Positions 41,974-50,848 of a stretch of DNA of 64,000 bases are shown here, in pieces. The stretch lies in contig NZ_FOHX01000002.1 in the NCBI RefSeq assembly GCF_900111685.1, positions 369,869 to 433,868 on the forward strand. The letters run 5' to 3'. The position numbers and the translations under genes are program-made. The number at the start of each line of letters is the position of its first letter. The first letter of the stretch is position 1. The notes beneath the pieces were generated by a model, which saw nothing but the letters and a program-made list of their open reading frames with translations, was not told where the DNA came from and ran no database searches. Source of the DNA: Nonomuraea wenchangensis (lineage in GTDB: Bacteria; Actinomycetota; Actinomycetes; Streptosporangiales; Streptosporangiaceae).

Positions 41974-42707
41974 GGCAGCGCCTCCAGCAGTTCACGCGTG
42001 TACGGATGGGCGGGCGTGGCCAGCACCGTCGCGGCCGGTCCCGACTCGACCACCGCGCCGTCCTTCATCACCAGCACCCGGTCGGCGATCGTGGACACCA
42101 GGGCGAGGTCGTGCGAGACGAGCAGGAGCGCGAGGCCACGTTCCGTCAGCAGCCCGCGCAGCACGGCGACGACCTCGGCCTGCACGGTCACGTCGAGCGC
42201 GCTGGTCGGCTCGTCGGCGAGGACGACCTCCGCGCCGAGCGCGATGGCGAGCGCGATGGCGAAGCGCTGGGCCTGCCCGCCGGAGATCTCGTGCGGGTAG
42301 CGGCGCAGCAGCTCGGGGTCGAGCAGCACCGCCCGCATGGCCTCGGCCATGGCCGCGTCCGTCGCCTCCCTGCCGTGCAGGCGCAGCGCGCGGCGCATGA
42401 GGACGCCGAGCCGGGTCGAGGGGGCGAGCGCGGCCTGCGGCGACTGGATGACCAGCGCCGCCCGCGCGCCGCGCAGCTCGCGCAGCCGGCGCGGCGGGGC
42501 GGTCAGCACGTCCACGCCGCAGACGGTGACGCGGCCGCTCACCTCGGCGTCGGGGAGGAGGCCGAGCAGCGCGAGCAGCGTCGTGGACTTGCCCGACCCG
42601 CTCTCCCCCACGATCGCCACGCACTCGCCCGCGCCCACGTCCAGTTCGGGTACGTCGGCGACGACGCGCCCGCCGTAGCTCACCCTGAGCTCGCGCACCT
42701 CGATCAC
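41970..42707 (-). CDS. Oligopeptide-type ABC transporter ATPase (DppD/OppD-like)
   Basis: The protein has 245 residues from a GTG overlapping the permease stop (GTGA). Walker A GESGSGKST, signature ISGGQAQRFAIALAI, Walker B VVLADEPTSALD, H-loop LLLVSHDLALV. It lacks the Cys-containing C-terminal extension found in its partner and is shorter than typical DppD. It forms the heterodimeric motor with the next gene. Confidence 0.87.
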   Translation of the reverse strand: MIEVRELRVSYGGRVVADVPELDVGAGECVAIVGESGSGKSTTLLALLGLLPDAEVSGRVTVCGVDVLTAPPRRLRELRGARAALVIQSPQAALAPSTRLGVLMRRALRLHGREATDAAMAEAMRAVLLDPELLRRYPHEISGGQAQRFAIALAIALGAEVVLADEPTSALDVTVQAEVVAVLRGLLTERGLALLLVSHDLALVSTIADRVLVMKDGAVVESGPAATVLATPAHPYTRELLEALP

Positions 42708-43546
42708 TTGACCACCCTCCGCGGGTCGAGCGCGTTGCGCAGCCCCTCGCCGAGCACGTTGAACGCGAACGCCGTCACCAGGATCGCCAGCCCGGGGAAG
42801 GTCACCATCCACCAGCTCGTGGTGAAGTACGTCTGCCCCTGCTGCACCATGAGCCCCCACTCGGCGGTCGGCTCCTGCGCGCCCAGCCCCAGGTACGACA
42901 GCGCCGCCGAGGTCAGGATCACCCCGCCCGCGTCCAGCGACATCTGGACCAGGACGGGGGTGAGCGAGTTCGGCAGCACGTGCCGCAGCACGATCAGCGG
43001 CGCGGGCACGCCGAGGCATCGGGCGGCGTCCACGTAGCCGCGGGTGGCGATCGAGGCGGCCGTGGAGGCGGCCAGGCGGGCGTACCAGGGCCACCAGGTC
43101 ACCGCGATGGCCAGCACGACCGTGTTGACGCTGGGCGGCAGCACGACCGCGAGGGCCAGCGAGAGCAGCAGCGCGGGGAAGGCCAGGAACACGTCCGTGA
43201 TCCGCATGATCACGTCGCGCGCCCAGCCGCCCGCGTACCCGGCGATCATGCCGAGCGTCACCCCGGCCGTGGCCGAGACCGCGAGCACCGCGACCGCGAT
43301 GAACAGCGAGGTGCGGGCGCCGTACAGGATCTGGCTGAGCACGTCGCGCCCGGCGTTGTCGGTGCCGAACCAGTGCGCGCCGCTCGGCGGCAGCAGCGAC
43401 TCCAGGGGGCGCGGGTCGACGTCGTACGGCGCCAGCCAGGGCGCGAGGATCGCGGCCAGCACGAGGAGCACGACGATGGCCGCGCCGAGCGCGGCGAAGC
43501 GGTCGGGGATCCTGGGCAGCCCGCGCCGCAGGGGAGCTTCGGTCAT
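42704..43546 (-). CDS. ABC transporter permease (DppC/OppC-like)
   Basis: The protein has 280 residues. N-terminal helix FAALGAAIVVLLVLAAILAP, then the family hallmark HWFGTDNAGRDVLSQILYGA, five more helices and the EAA loop (YVDAARCLGVPAPLIVLRHV, LPNSLTPVLVQ). It pairs with the upstream permease in the inner membrane. ATGA-coupled on both sides. Confidence 0.88.
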   Translation of the reverse strand: MTEAPLRRGLPRIPDRFAALGAAIVVLLVLAAILAPWLAPYDVDPRPLESLLPPSGAHWFGTDNAGRDVLSQILYGARTSLFIAVAVLAVSATAGVTLGMIAGYAGGWARDVIMRITDVFLAFPALLLSLALAVVLPPSVNTVVLAIAVTWWPWYARLAASTAASIATRGYVDAARCLGVPAPLIVLRHVLPNSLTPVLVQMSLDAGGVILTSAALSYLGLGAQEPTAEWGLMVQQGQTYFTTSWWMVTFPGLAILVTAFAFNVLGEGLRNALDPRRVVK

Positions 43547-44559
43547 CGGGCCCTCACCCGGGGGTCCACGACGCCCTGGAGCAGGTCCACGACCAGGTTG
43601 GCCAGCGTGTAGACGAGCGCGACGAGCAGCGTCACGCCCGCGATGGCCGGGGTGTCGCGCGCCTTGATCGACTCGGCGGCGTAGCGGCCAAGGCCCGGCC
43701 AGTTGAAGACCGCCTCGACCAGGAAGCCGTTGACGATCGAGTACGCGAACACCAGCGCCACGATCGACAGCACCGGCACGAGCGACGGCCGCAGCGCGAA
43801 CCTGGTCAGCACGGCCGTCTCGCCGAACCCGAGCGCCCGCTCCATCCGCGCGTGGTCCTGGCCGGCCTCCTCGATAAGCGCCGCCCGGGTCATCTGGGCG
43901 ATCACGCCGGTGGGGTAGGCGGCCACGACGAGCGCGGGCAGCACCAGGTGCTGGAGGGTGCTGGTGAGGATGGGCCAGTTGCCGGTGATGAGGGCGTCGA
44001 CGACCGTGATGTTGGTCCAGAGGGTGAGCGGGCTCGTGGTGTCGAGCGAGGAGTCGTACTCGCCGGCGATCGGGAACCATCCCAGCTCGCTCGCGAAGAT
44101 CAGTTGCAGGGTGAGCGCCAGCCAGAAGACCGGTACGGACACCGCGAGCATGCTGGTGAAGCGCACGCCGAGGTCCGGCAGCCGCCGGTTGTGGCGGGCG
44201 GCGAGCACGCCGACCGGGACGCCGACGACGATCGCCAGCACCAGTGCCGCGCCGACCAGCTCCAGCGAGGCGGGGAAGGCCAGGTAGAGGTCGTCGAGGA
44301 CCGGCTGGCGGGTGCGCAGGCTGGTGCCCCAGTCGCCGGTGAGCAGGTCGCGCACGTACGCGACGAGCTGCGCCGGCAGCGGGTCGTCCAGCCCGAACCG
44401 CTCGCGGACCTCGGCGAGCTGCTCGGGCGTGGCCTTCGGCCCGGCGAACGCGACCGCGGGGTCGCCGGGCACCAGCCTCATGACGGTGAAGGTGAGCACC
44501 ACCACGCCGGCCACGACCAGGAGTGCCTGGCCGAGCCGGCGGGCCAGATGGCGTGCCAT
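43543..44559 (-). CDS. ABC transporter permease (DppB/OppB-like)
   Basis: The protein has 338 residues. First helix LLVVAGVVVLTFTVMRLVPG with the following DPA of the family, then a large first loop (FGLDDPLPAQLVAYVRDLLT, GDWGTSLRTRQPVLDD). The EAA loop reads DHARMERALGFGETAVLTRF. It begins four bases after the SBP stop and overlaps the next permease. Confidence 0.88.
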   Translation of the reverse strand: MARHLARRLGQALLVVAGVVVLTFTVMRLVPGDPAVAFAGPKATPEQLAEVRERFGLDDPLPAQLVAYVRDLLTGDWGTSLRTRQPVLDDLYLAFPASLELVGAALVLAIVVGVPVGVLAARHNRRLPDLGVRFTSMLAVSVPVFWLALTLQLIFASELGWFPIAGEYDSSLDTTSPLTLWTNITVVDALITGNWPILTSTLQHLVLPALVVAAYPTGVIAQMTRAALIEEAGQDHARMERALGFGETAVLTRFALRPSLVPVLSIVALVFAYSIVNGFLVEAVFNWPGLGRYAAESIKARDTPAIAGVTLLVALVYTLANLVVDLLQGVVDPRVRAR

Positions 44560-44562
44560 GGG

Positions 44563-46185
44563 TCAGGCTGCGCGCTTCAGGTCGTAGAAGAAGACCACGT
44601 TGGGATAGGCGGGATTGTCCACATATCCCTCGACGTCCGCGGAGAGCGCCCGCTGGTAGGTCTGCACGTACGGCACCGCGACCGCCGCCCGCTCCTCGAT
44701 GATCTTCCGCTGCAGGTCCTGGTAGGTCTCGTCGGCGCGCACCTGGTTGGTGGCCGTCAGCTCGGGCAGCGCGTCGATGCCCGCGTCGATCTGCGCGTCC
44801 TTCAGGTACGACAGGTTGAACTGCGGCTCGTCGGCGCTCCTGAACACGTTGAGGAACCAGGAGTAGGCGTCCGGGTAGTCCGGATACCAGTACATGACGA
44901 AGACGTCCTGGCCGCGCTTCTTGCCGAGGTCCCACTGCGCGTTCCAGGTCATGGGCCGGGCCTGGAGCGTGACGTTGAGCTTCTTCAGCGCCGCGCTGAG
45001 CAGCGTGACCAGCAGCTTCTGGTCGTCGTCGCCCTGGGCGTAGGTGAGGCTCAGCTTGAGCTCGGGGTTGTCGGGGCCGTAACCGGCCTCCTCAAGGAGC
45101 TGCCTGGCCTTGTCCAGGTCCTGCTTGGGCTGCATGCCGGCGACGTGGCCGAGCAGGCCCTCCGGCACCAGGCCGCTGGCCTTCTGGCCGGAGCCCTTGA
45201 GCGCCGCCGCCAGGCCGTCGTAGTCGATGGCCGCCTGCAGCGCCTTGCGCACCCGCTCGTCCTTGGCCGGGCCCGAGGAGGTGTTGAACAGCACGAGCAG
45301 GTTCTGGAAGGACGGCGACTGCGAGGTGCGTACGCCGTCCGTCCCGCCGGCCTGCTGGAAGAGCTGCGGGTTGAGCCGCTGGACGAAGTTGACCTCGCCC
45401 TTCTGCAGGAGCTGCCAGGCGGTGGTGATCTCCGGGGTGACGCGGAAGGCGACCTTCTTGTACTGCTCGGGCTTCCAGCCGCCCCAATAGCCCTCGTACG
45501 CCTTCAGCGTGAGCTCGGTCTCCTTGCCCTTCTGCCAGGTGTCGACGGTGTACGGGCCGGTGCCGCCGTCCTTCTTGCCGTCGGGGTCCACGGCGCCGAC
45601 GTCGTAGATGTAGGCGGCGTAGCCGGAGGAGGCGATGAGGTCGAGCGGGGCCGGGTACTTCAGGGTGAACTTGAGCGTCTTGTCGTCGAGGGCGTCGATC
45701 TTGTCCACGGCGTCCCAGATGTAGGCCGCGCCGCCCTTCTTGTCGATCGTCCGCTCGATGGCCTTCTTCGCGGCCTCGGCGGTCAGCGGGGCGCCGGAGT
45801 GGAAGGTGACGCCGGGGCGGAGCTCGAACGTCCACTCCTTGCCGCCCTCCCCCGAGGTCCACTTCTGCGCGAGGCGCGGCTCGGCCTTCTGGGTCTGCGC
45901 GTCGTAGCGGGTCAGGCCCTCGTAGATGTTCGACAGCGCGACGATCTCGTTGGAGTAGGACGTCGCCGGGTCCCAGTCGGTGACGACGTCGAGGTTGGGG
46001 ACGTAGACGAACGTGCTGTCGTTCGCCACGCCCTCGGACGGGGCACTCCGGCTCTGGCCGGTGCCGCTCTGCTGGGGCGCGGGTGTGCCGCCGGCGCCGC
46101 GCACCTGACCGCCCGCGCACGCGGACGCGGTCAGGGCGAGGACACCGGTCACACCGGCGACGAGCAGACGCTTGTGCCAGCGCAT
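44563..46185 (-). CDS. ABC transporter solute-binding lipoprotein, family 5
   Basis: The protein has 540 residues with a lipobox (ALTASACAGG) and a Ser/Gln-rich linker. SBP_bac_5 signature elements: PRLAQKWTSGEGGKEWTFEL, GVTFHSGAPLTAEAAKKAIE, VRKALQAAIDYDGLA, RPMTWNAQWDLGKKRGQDVF. It delivers the ligand to the permeases directly downstream. It lies only 22 bases after the hydantoinase-like gene, linking uptake to degradation of the same compound. An orphan paralogue lies at 36352-37911. Confidence 0.88.
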   Translation of the reverse strand: MRWHKRLLVAGVTGVLALTASACAGGQVRGAGGTPAPQQSGTGQSRSAPSEGVANDSTFVYVPNLDVVTDWDPATSYSNEIVALSNIYEGLTRYDAQTQKAEPRLAQKWTSGEGGKEWTFELRPGVTFHSGAPLTAEAAKKAIERTIDKKGGAAYIWDAVDKIDALDDKTLKFTLKYPAPLDLIASSGYAAYIYDVGAVDPDGKKDGGTGPYTVDTWQKGKETELTLKAYEGYWGGWKPEQYKKVAFRVTPEITTAWQLLQKGEVNFVQRLNPQLFQQAGGTDGVRTSQSPSFQNLLVLFNTSSGPAKDERVRKALQAAIDYDGLAAALKGSGQKASGLVPEGLLGHVAGMQPKQDLDKARQLLEEAGYGPDNPELKLSLTYAQGDDDQKLLVTLLSAALKKLNVTLQARPMTWNAQWDLGKKRGQDVFVMYWYPDYPDAYSWFLNVFRSADEPQFNLSYLKDAQIDAGIDALPELTATNQVRADETYQDLQRKIIEERAAVAVPYVQTYQRALSADVEGYVDNPAYPNVVFFYDLKRAA

Positions 46186-46207
46186 GTGGGGGGATCCTTC
46201 CGTTCTG

Positions 46208-47746
46208 TCACCGGGCGAGGGGTCCGGCTGCTTTGACGTGTACCCGTACGGCGGGCTCGGAGAGGTAGCTCAGCGGCACCTCCAGGAGATCGACGATCTC
46301 CACGAGGGAAGGGTCCGCCCCCGCCGCCACGGCTCGGGCCGCCGCCTCCTCCTTGGCCCTTTCGATGGCCTTTGACCGGCTATCTCCCGCAGGCAAGATC
46401 GTATCCACTCTCCCGCTCGCCAGCGCGATCGCGGCCCCCACGGCGTTGGCCACCTCGGCGTGCTCCGGCCGGATCAGCTCGCCCGCGCCGGGCACCCTGG
46501 CCGGCAGCACGAACGCCCCGCCGCCCACCGCGACCAGCGGCCGGTCGGTCCGGCCGAGCGTCATGCGGTCCACGGCGTCGGCGACCAGCTCGTCGGCCGC
46601 CGTCACCGCCCCGCGCAGCATGCCGGCGACCGCCTGCGGGACGTCGAGCCGCCAGCCGGGGTCGTCCGGCGGGGTACGGCCGGCGGCCACGGCGGCGTCG
46701 GTCATGGTCGGCGTGGCCCCGCCGAAGACCAGGGCCTCCTCCGCGATGCGGTAGCCCACCGAGTCGGGGCCGAGGCCCCGCTCCCGCACGACCGTGCCGC
46801 CGCCGAGCGCGACGGCCAGGATGTCCGGCATGCGGAAGTTGGTGAGCACGCCGCCGATCTCGACCGCCGCCGCCGACTCCCGGGGGAAGCCGCCGGCCAG
46901 CACGCCGAGGTCGGTGGAGGTGCCGCCGACGTCCACGACCACCGCGTCCGCCGCGCCCGACAGGTACGCCGCCCCGCGCAGCGAGTTCGCCGGACCTGAG
47001 CCGATCGTGGCGACCGGCAGGCGGGCGGCGTGCTCCAGCGTCATGAGCGTGCCGTCGTTCTGCGCCAGGTAGGGCCGGGCGCCGAGACCGCGCTCGGCCA
47101 GCGCGGCGACCAGCGCGCCGGTCACGTCGGCGGCGACACCGTACAGCGCGGCGTTGAGCACGGTCGCGTTCTCGCGTTCGAGCAGGCCGAGCGAGCCGAT
47201 CTCGTGGCTGAGCGAGACCGGCAGGCCGTACTCGTCCCTGACCAGCTCCCCCACCAGCCGCTCGTGGTCGCCGCTCGCCGGGCTGAACACGCCGGTGATC
47301 GCCACGGCCTCCGCCTCGACCTCGTCGAGGAAGCGGCGTACGGCGTCGAGGCCGGGGCGGGCCAGCTCGCGGCCGTCCACGTAGTGGCCGCCGGGCAGCA
47401 CCGCCTCGCCCGCCGAGACGGCCTTGCGCAGGTCGTCCGGCCAGCCGGACAGCGGAGGGACGCCGGTCGTGGCGGGCGCGCCGAGCCGCAGCACCGCGAC
47501 CCGGCCGAGGTTGCGCCGCTCCAGGATGGCGTTGGTGGCATGCGTGGTGCCGAGCATGACCCGGCCGATGCGCTCCCTCGACTCGCCCAGGGAGGCCAGC
47601 ACCGCGTCGAGCGCGGCCCGCAGGCCCTCCGTCACGTCCGGGCTGGTCGGGCGCTTGGCCTTGGCGATCACCCGGCCGTCGGCGTCGAGCACCACCGCGT
47701 CGGTGTTGGTGCCGCCGACGTCGATCCCCACACGCAGGTCAGACAT
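46208..47746 (-). CDS. Hydantoinase/oxoprolinase family protein (HyuA-like)
   Basis: The protein has 512 residues. N-terminal RVGIDVGGTNTDAVVLD phosphate-binding loop, MLGTTHATNAILERRNLGRV, then the metal/ATPase core VVVDVGGTSTDLGVLAGG and GGTVVRERG. It corresponds to the A subunit only; no HyuB partner is present. Family members open lactam or hydantoin rings with ATP. It overlaps DUF917 at its start. This DUF917-HyuA pairing is known from hydantoin-type gene sets. Confidence 0.82.
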   Translation of the reverse strand: MSDLRVGIDVGGTNTDAVVLDADGRVIAKAKRPTSPDVTEGLRAALDAVLASLGESRERIGRVMLGTTHATNAILERRNLGRVAVLRLGAPATTGVPPLSGWPDDLRKAVSAGEAVLPGGHYVDGRELARPGLDAVRRFLDEVEAEAVAITGVFSPASGDHERLVGELVRDEYGLPVSLSHEIGSLGLLERENATVLNAALYGVAADVTGALVAALAERGLGARPYLAQNDGTLMTLEHAARLPVATIGSGPANSLRGAAYLSGAADAVVVDVGGTSTDLGVLAGGFPRESAAAVEIGGVLTNFRMPDILAVALGGGTVVRERGLGPDSVGYRIAEEALVFGGATPTMTDAAVAAGRTPPDDPGWRLDVPQAVAGMLRGAVTAADELVADAVDRMTLGRTDRPLVAVGGGAFVLPARVPGAGELIRPEHAEVANAVGAAIALASGRVDTILPAGDSRSKAIERAKEEAAARAVAAGADPSLVEIVDLLEVPLSYLSEPAVRVHVKAAGPLAR

Positions 47747-48809
47747 GAGCGGTCAGCTCCTCCACCGGGACGTAGTCGAGCTCGTAGCCGAAGGCGCGCG
47801 GCCCGGCCGTCTCCAGCCCCTTGGGGGTGCGCCAGAGGGGGTCGCACGGCCAGGCGAGCACCGTCACGCGCTGGCCGTAGCGCAGGCCCTCGGTCTGGAT
47901 CGCGGCGGCGGTCTCGGTGTCCACGACCGTGATCAGGTCGGGCACCATCGCGAGCGGCCGGCCGTCCTCGATCGCGACCAGGTTCTCGTTCTGCAGCTCC
48001 AGCGTGAGCGTGCGGCCCCGGTCGTCGCCGGTGCCCTCGACCGTGGCCGTGCCGCGGACGAACCCGCCCGTCGTGCGCCGCTCCACGTCGGTCAGCTTGC
48101 CGGTGACCAGGCGGGCGGCGCCGAGCCGGCCCTGGAGCGCGCCCAGCGGGTCCGGGACGCCCTCGGTGGCCCTGCCGACCTCCAGCGCGTACGTCACCGT
48201 CCCCTCGATCACCGCGCCCCGCGCGCCGGCGGCGGTGAGCACGTAGTCGGCCATCAGCGCGGACGAACCGGCCGCCACGCACACCGCCCGCGCCAGCCGC
48301 TCGGACCACAGGCCGTCCACCGGGCGGATGGTGACCACGTTGCCCTGGACGTCGGACATGATCACCAGGTCGGCCGGTAGGCCGGCGACGTACATGGAGA
48401 CCATCTGGACCTCGGGGAAGGCCCGGCCCATGCCGTCCGCGTCGAGCAGCGGCAGGCCGAGCTGGGCGGCCCAGGCGACCGGGATGACGCCGTTGGAGCC
48501 GCCGATCTCGGAGGACATGACGGCGCTCGGCGGACGGCCGAAGATCCGCTCGACCTCCTCGGCGACCCGCCGTGGCTCGTCCTCGCTGTGGATCATCTCG
48601 TGGCTGACGGTCGGCGCGCCGATGCCGGACAGCGGCACCACCAGGGCGTCGTCCGGCAGATCGGCCAGGTTGACCAGGGGGACGGGGCCGTACTCGCGGA
48701 TGGCCCGGACCGCGGCCAGCGACCCGGTGCGGACGTCTCCCCCGCCACCGGTGCCGAGAACGGCGCAGCCCCGGGCGAGGGCCGGGATATCGCTCACATC
48801 AATGCTCAT
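47739..48809 (-). CDS. DUF917 family protein
   Basis: The protein has 356 residues from MSIDVSDIPALARGCAVLGT. GTGGGGDVRTG is the nucleotide-like glycine motif, and VPLSGIGAPTVSHEMIHSED and EIGGSNGVIPVAWAAQLGLP are the conserved DUF917 core. Some members act on S-methylthiohydantoins. The gene is first in the minus-strand operon. The 112 bases before it separate it from the divergent RpiB-like gene and must hold both promoters. Confidence 0.82.
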   Translation of the reverse strand: MSIDVSDIPALARGCAVLGTGGGGDVRTGSLAAVRAIREYGPVPLVNLADLPDDALVVPLSGIGAPTVSHEMIHSEDEPRRVAEEVERIFGRPPSAVMSSEIGGSNGVIPVAWAAQLGLPLLDADGMGRAFPEVQMVSMYVAGLPADLVIMSDVQGNVVTIRPVDGLWSERLARAVCVAAGSSALMADYVLTAAGARGAVIEGTVTYALEVGRATEGVPDPLGALQGRLGAARLVTGKLTDVERRTTGGFVRGTATVEGTGDDRGRTLTLELQNENLVAIEDGRPLAMVPDLITVVDTETAAAIQTEGLRYGQRVTVLAWPCDPLWRTPKGLETAGPRAFGYELDYVPVEELTAHV

Positions 48810-48921
48810 TTGGCGACACAACCAACCACACCGCCGCTCCTTTCGCCAGTCCGGCAGGTTCCGGCGATATCGTCCGGCCGTACTCCCCTGGTAAGTGTGG
48901 GGACGACGGACGGAGGCGTGA

Positions 48922-49356
48922 ATGCGGATTTCTGTGGCCGCCGACAGCAGGGACGGCGTGGCCGAGCGGGTGGTGACGGAGCTGCGCAGGCGCGGCCACG
49001 AGGTGATCACGCACGGCGCGCTCGACGACGGCGAGCGCGACGACTGGGCGTGGGCCTGCGAACTCGCCGCCCGAGACGTCGCCGAGGGCCGCGCCGAACA
49101 GGCCGTCGTGTGCTGCTGGACCGGCACCGGCGCCTCGATCGCCGCCAACAAGGTCCCCGGCGTGCGCGCCGCCCTCTGCGCGGACGCCTACACCGCCGGC
49201 GGGGCCCGCAAGTGGAACGACGCCAACGTGCTCGCCCTGAGCCTGCGCCTCACCTCCGACGTGGTGCTCGACGAGATCCTCGACGCCTGGTTCGCCGGCC
49301 GGCCCAGCGACGACCCCGCCGACCTGGCCAACATCTCCCACCTGGAGCAGATTTGA
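48922..49356 (+). CDS. RpiB/LacAB-type sugar-phosphate isomerase
   Basis: The protein has 144 residues; the ATG follows GGAGGCGTGA. MRISVAADSRDGVAERVVTE and CCWTGTGASIAANKVPGVRA (RpiB signature, with WTGTG in place of the usual GTGIG) are followed by RKWNDANVLALSLRLTSD. The usual active-site Cys position is retained near CCWTGTG. The changed signature suggests a substrate other than ribose-5-phosphate. Divergent from DUF917 and coupled to a zinc-ribbon gene. Confidence 0.78.
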   Translation: MRISVAADSRDGVAERVVTELRRRGHEVITHGALDDGERDDWAWACELAARDVAEGRAEQAVVCCWTGTGASIAANKVPGVRAALCADAYTAGGARKWNDANVLALSLRLTSDVVLDEILDAWFAGRPSDDPADLANISHLEQI

Positions 49357-49598
49357 CCGCCGACCCGTACGTCCCGCCCGGGGCTCACTGCACCCACTGC
49401 GGCGAGTACGACCTGGAGCCCGGCTTCGTCATGGACTCGGGCGACAACAGCAAGGGCTTCATCCGCTGGGTCGAGGGCGCGCTCGAACGCGGCCTCTTCG
49501 GCGGCGCCCGCCTGCTCGGCCGGCCCAAGTGGCAGATCGACGCCTATCGCTGCCGCACCTGCAACCACCTGGAGCTCTTCGCCGAACAACGCGCCTGA
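49353..49598 (+). CDS. Zinc-ribbon protein
   Basis: The protein has about 81 residues; a TTG start overlaps the preceding stop (TTGA). HCTHCGEYDLEPGFVMDSGD and YRCRTCNHLELFA give a CxxC...CxxC ribbon; the next ATG (49432) would destroy it. No catalytic motif. Conserved small zinc proteins of this kind are usually structural or regulatory. Confidence 0.6.
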   Translation: MTADPYVPPGAHCTHCGEYDLEPGFVMDSGDNSKGFIRWVEGALERGLFGGARLLGRPKWQIDAYRCRTCNHLELFAEQRA

Positions 49599-49657
49599 GA
49601 CCTCGGACGTCACCGCGGCGTCCGGAAAACGTCACCGGCGGCGTCTAGGGTGCTGGC

Positions 49658-50821
49658 ATGAGCGACGTGCTCCTGCGCGGCGGGCTCCCCTGGGGGCTGG
49701 GGTCGCCCGCCGACCTTCTCGTCCGCGACGGCCTGATCCACGAGGTCGGCCCCGGCCTCGACGCGCCCGGCGCGCGGGTGATCGACATCACCGGGCAGCT
49801 CGTGCTGCCCGGCCTGGTCGAGGCGCACTGCCACCTCGACAAGACCCTCTACGGCGGCCCGTGGGTGCCCCACTCCGCCGACGACACCCTCGCCGGCCAC
49901 ATCGGCAACGACCTCGGCCGCCGGGCCGAGCTCGGCGTGCCCGACACCGGGCGCATCACGGCGCTGCTGGAGCGCATGAGCGCGGCCGGCACCACCCACG
50001 TGCGCACGCACACCGACATCGACCCGCAGGTCGGGCTGCGCGGCGTGGAGGCCGTGCGCGAGGCCGCCGCCCGCGTGCCGGTCGAGGTGCGCCAGGTCGC
50101 CTTCCCGCAGCACGGCGTGCTGACCAACCCGGGCACGGCCGAGCTGCTGGAGGAGGCGCTCAAGAGCGGCGTGGAGGCGGTCGGCGGGCTCGACCCGGCG
50201 GGCATCGACCGCGACCCGGTGCGCCACCTCGACGTGATCTTCGGCCTGGCCGAGCGCTACGGCGCCCACGTCGACATCCACCTGCACGACGGCGGCACGC
50301 TCGGCGGCTGGGAGCTGGAGCTGATCATCGAGCGCACCAGGGCGCTCGGGCTGGGCGGGCGGGTGGCGGTGAGCCACGCCTACGCGCTGGGCCAGCTCGA
50401 CGAGGCCGCCCAGGACCGGCTGGCGCAAGGGCTGGCCGAGGCGGGAGTGGCCCTGGTCACGGCGGCGGTCTACAACTTCCCGGTGCCGCCGGTCAAGAAG
50501 CTGCGGGCGGCGGGCGTCACGCTCGCCTGCGGGCACGACGGCATCCGCGACCTCTGGGGGCCCTACGGCAGCGGCGACCTGCTGGAGCGGGCCATGCACC
50601 TCGCCTACCGCAGCACCTTCCGCAGGGACGAGGACATCGAGCTGGCGCTGGAGGCGGCCACCACGGGCGGCGCCCGCCTGCTCGGGCTGCGGGGCTACGG
50701 GCTGGCGCCGGGCGACCGGGCCGACCTCGTCGTGCTGCCGTGCGGCGGCGCGGCGGAGGCCGTGGTCGTTCACCCTGCGCGCACTCTGGTCATGAAGGAC
50801 GGCACAGTCCTGCACAATTGA
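49658..50821 (+). CDS. Amidohydrolase (cytosine deaminase-like)
   Basis: The protein has 387 residues. Metal motif [10 protein letters not shown] near residue 57, [31 protein letters not shown] and [10 protein letters not shown] supply the ligands of a mononuclear amidohydrolase of the CodA/AtzC group. Such enzymes deaminate or dechlorinate pyrimidine- or triazine-like rings. The genes beside it encode ring-opening and import functions, so a heterocyclic nitrogen compound is a plausible substrate. Confidence 0.82.
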   Translation: MSDVLLRGGLPWGLGSPADLLVRDGLIHEVGPGLDAPGARVIDITGQLVLPGLVEAHCHLDKTLYGGPWVPHSADDTLAGHIGNDLGRRAELGVPDTGRITALLERMSAAGTTHVRTHTDIDPQVGLRGVEAVREAAARVPVEVRQVAFPQHGVLTNPGTAELLEEALKSGVEAVGGLDPAGIDRDPVRHLDVIFGLAERYGAHVDIHLHDGGTLGGWELELIIERTRALGLGGRVAVSHAYALGQLDEAAQDRLAQGLAEAGVALVTAAVYNFPVPPVKKLRAAGVTLACGHDGIRDLWGPYGSGDLLERAMHLAYRSTFRRDEDIELALEAATTGGARLLGLRGYGLAPGDRADLVVLPCGGAAEAVVVHPARTLVMKDGTVLHN

Positions 50822-50848
50822 CCGGCGGGACCATCGAAAGGCAGGCAA

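Noticed and set aside
42704..44935. A 743-codon minus-strand frame joining several genes
   Set aside because: Only its last 280 residues are real (the DppC-like permease). The rest is an out-of-frame reading of the binding-protein and DppB genes.
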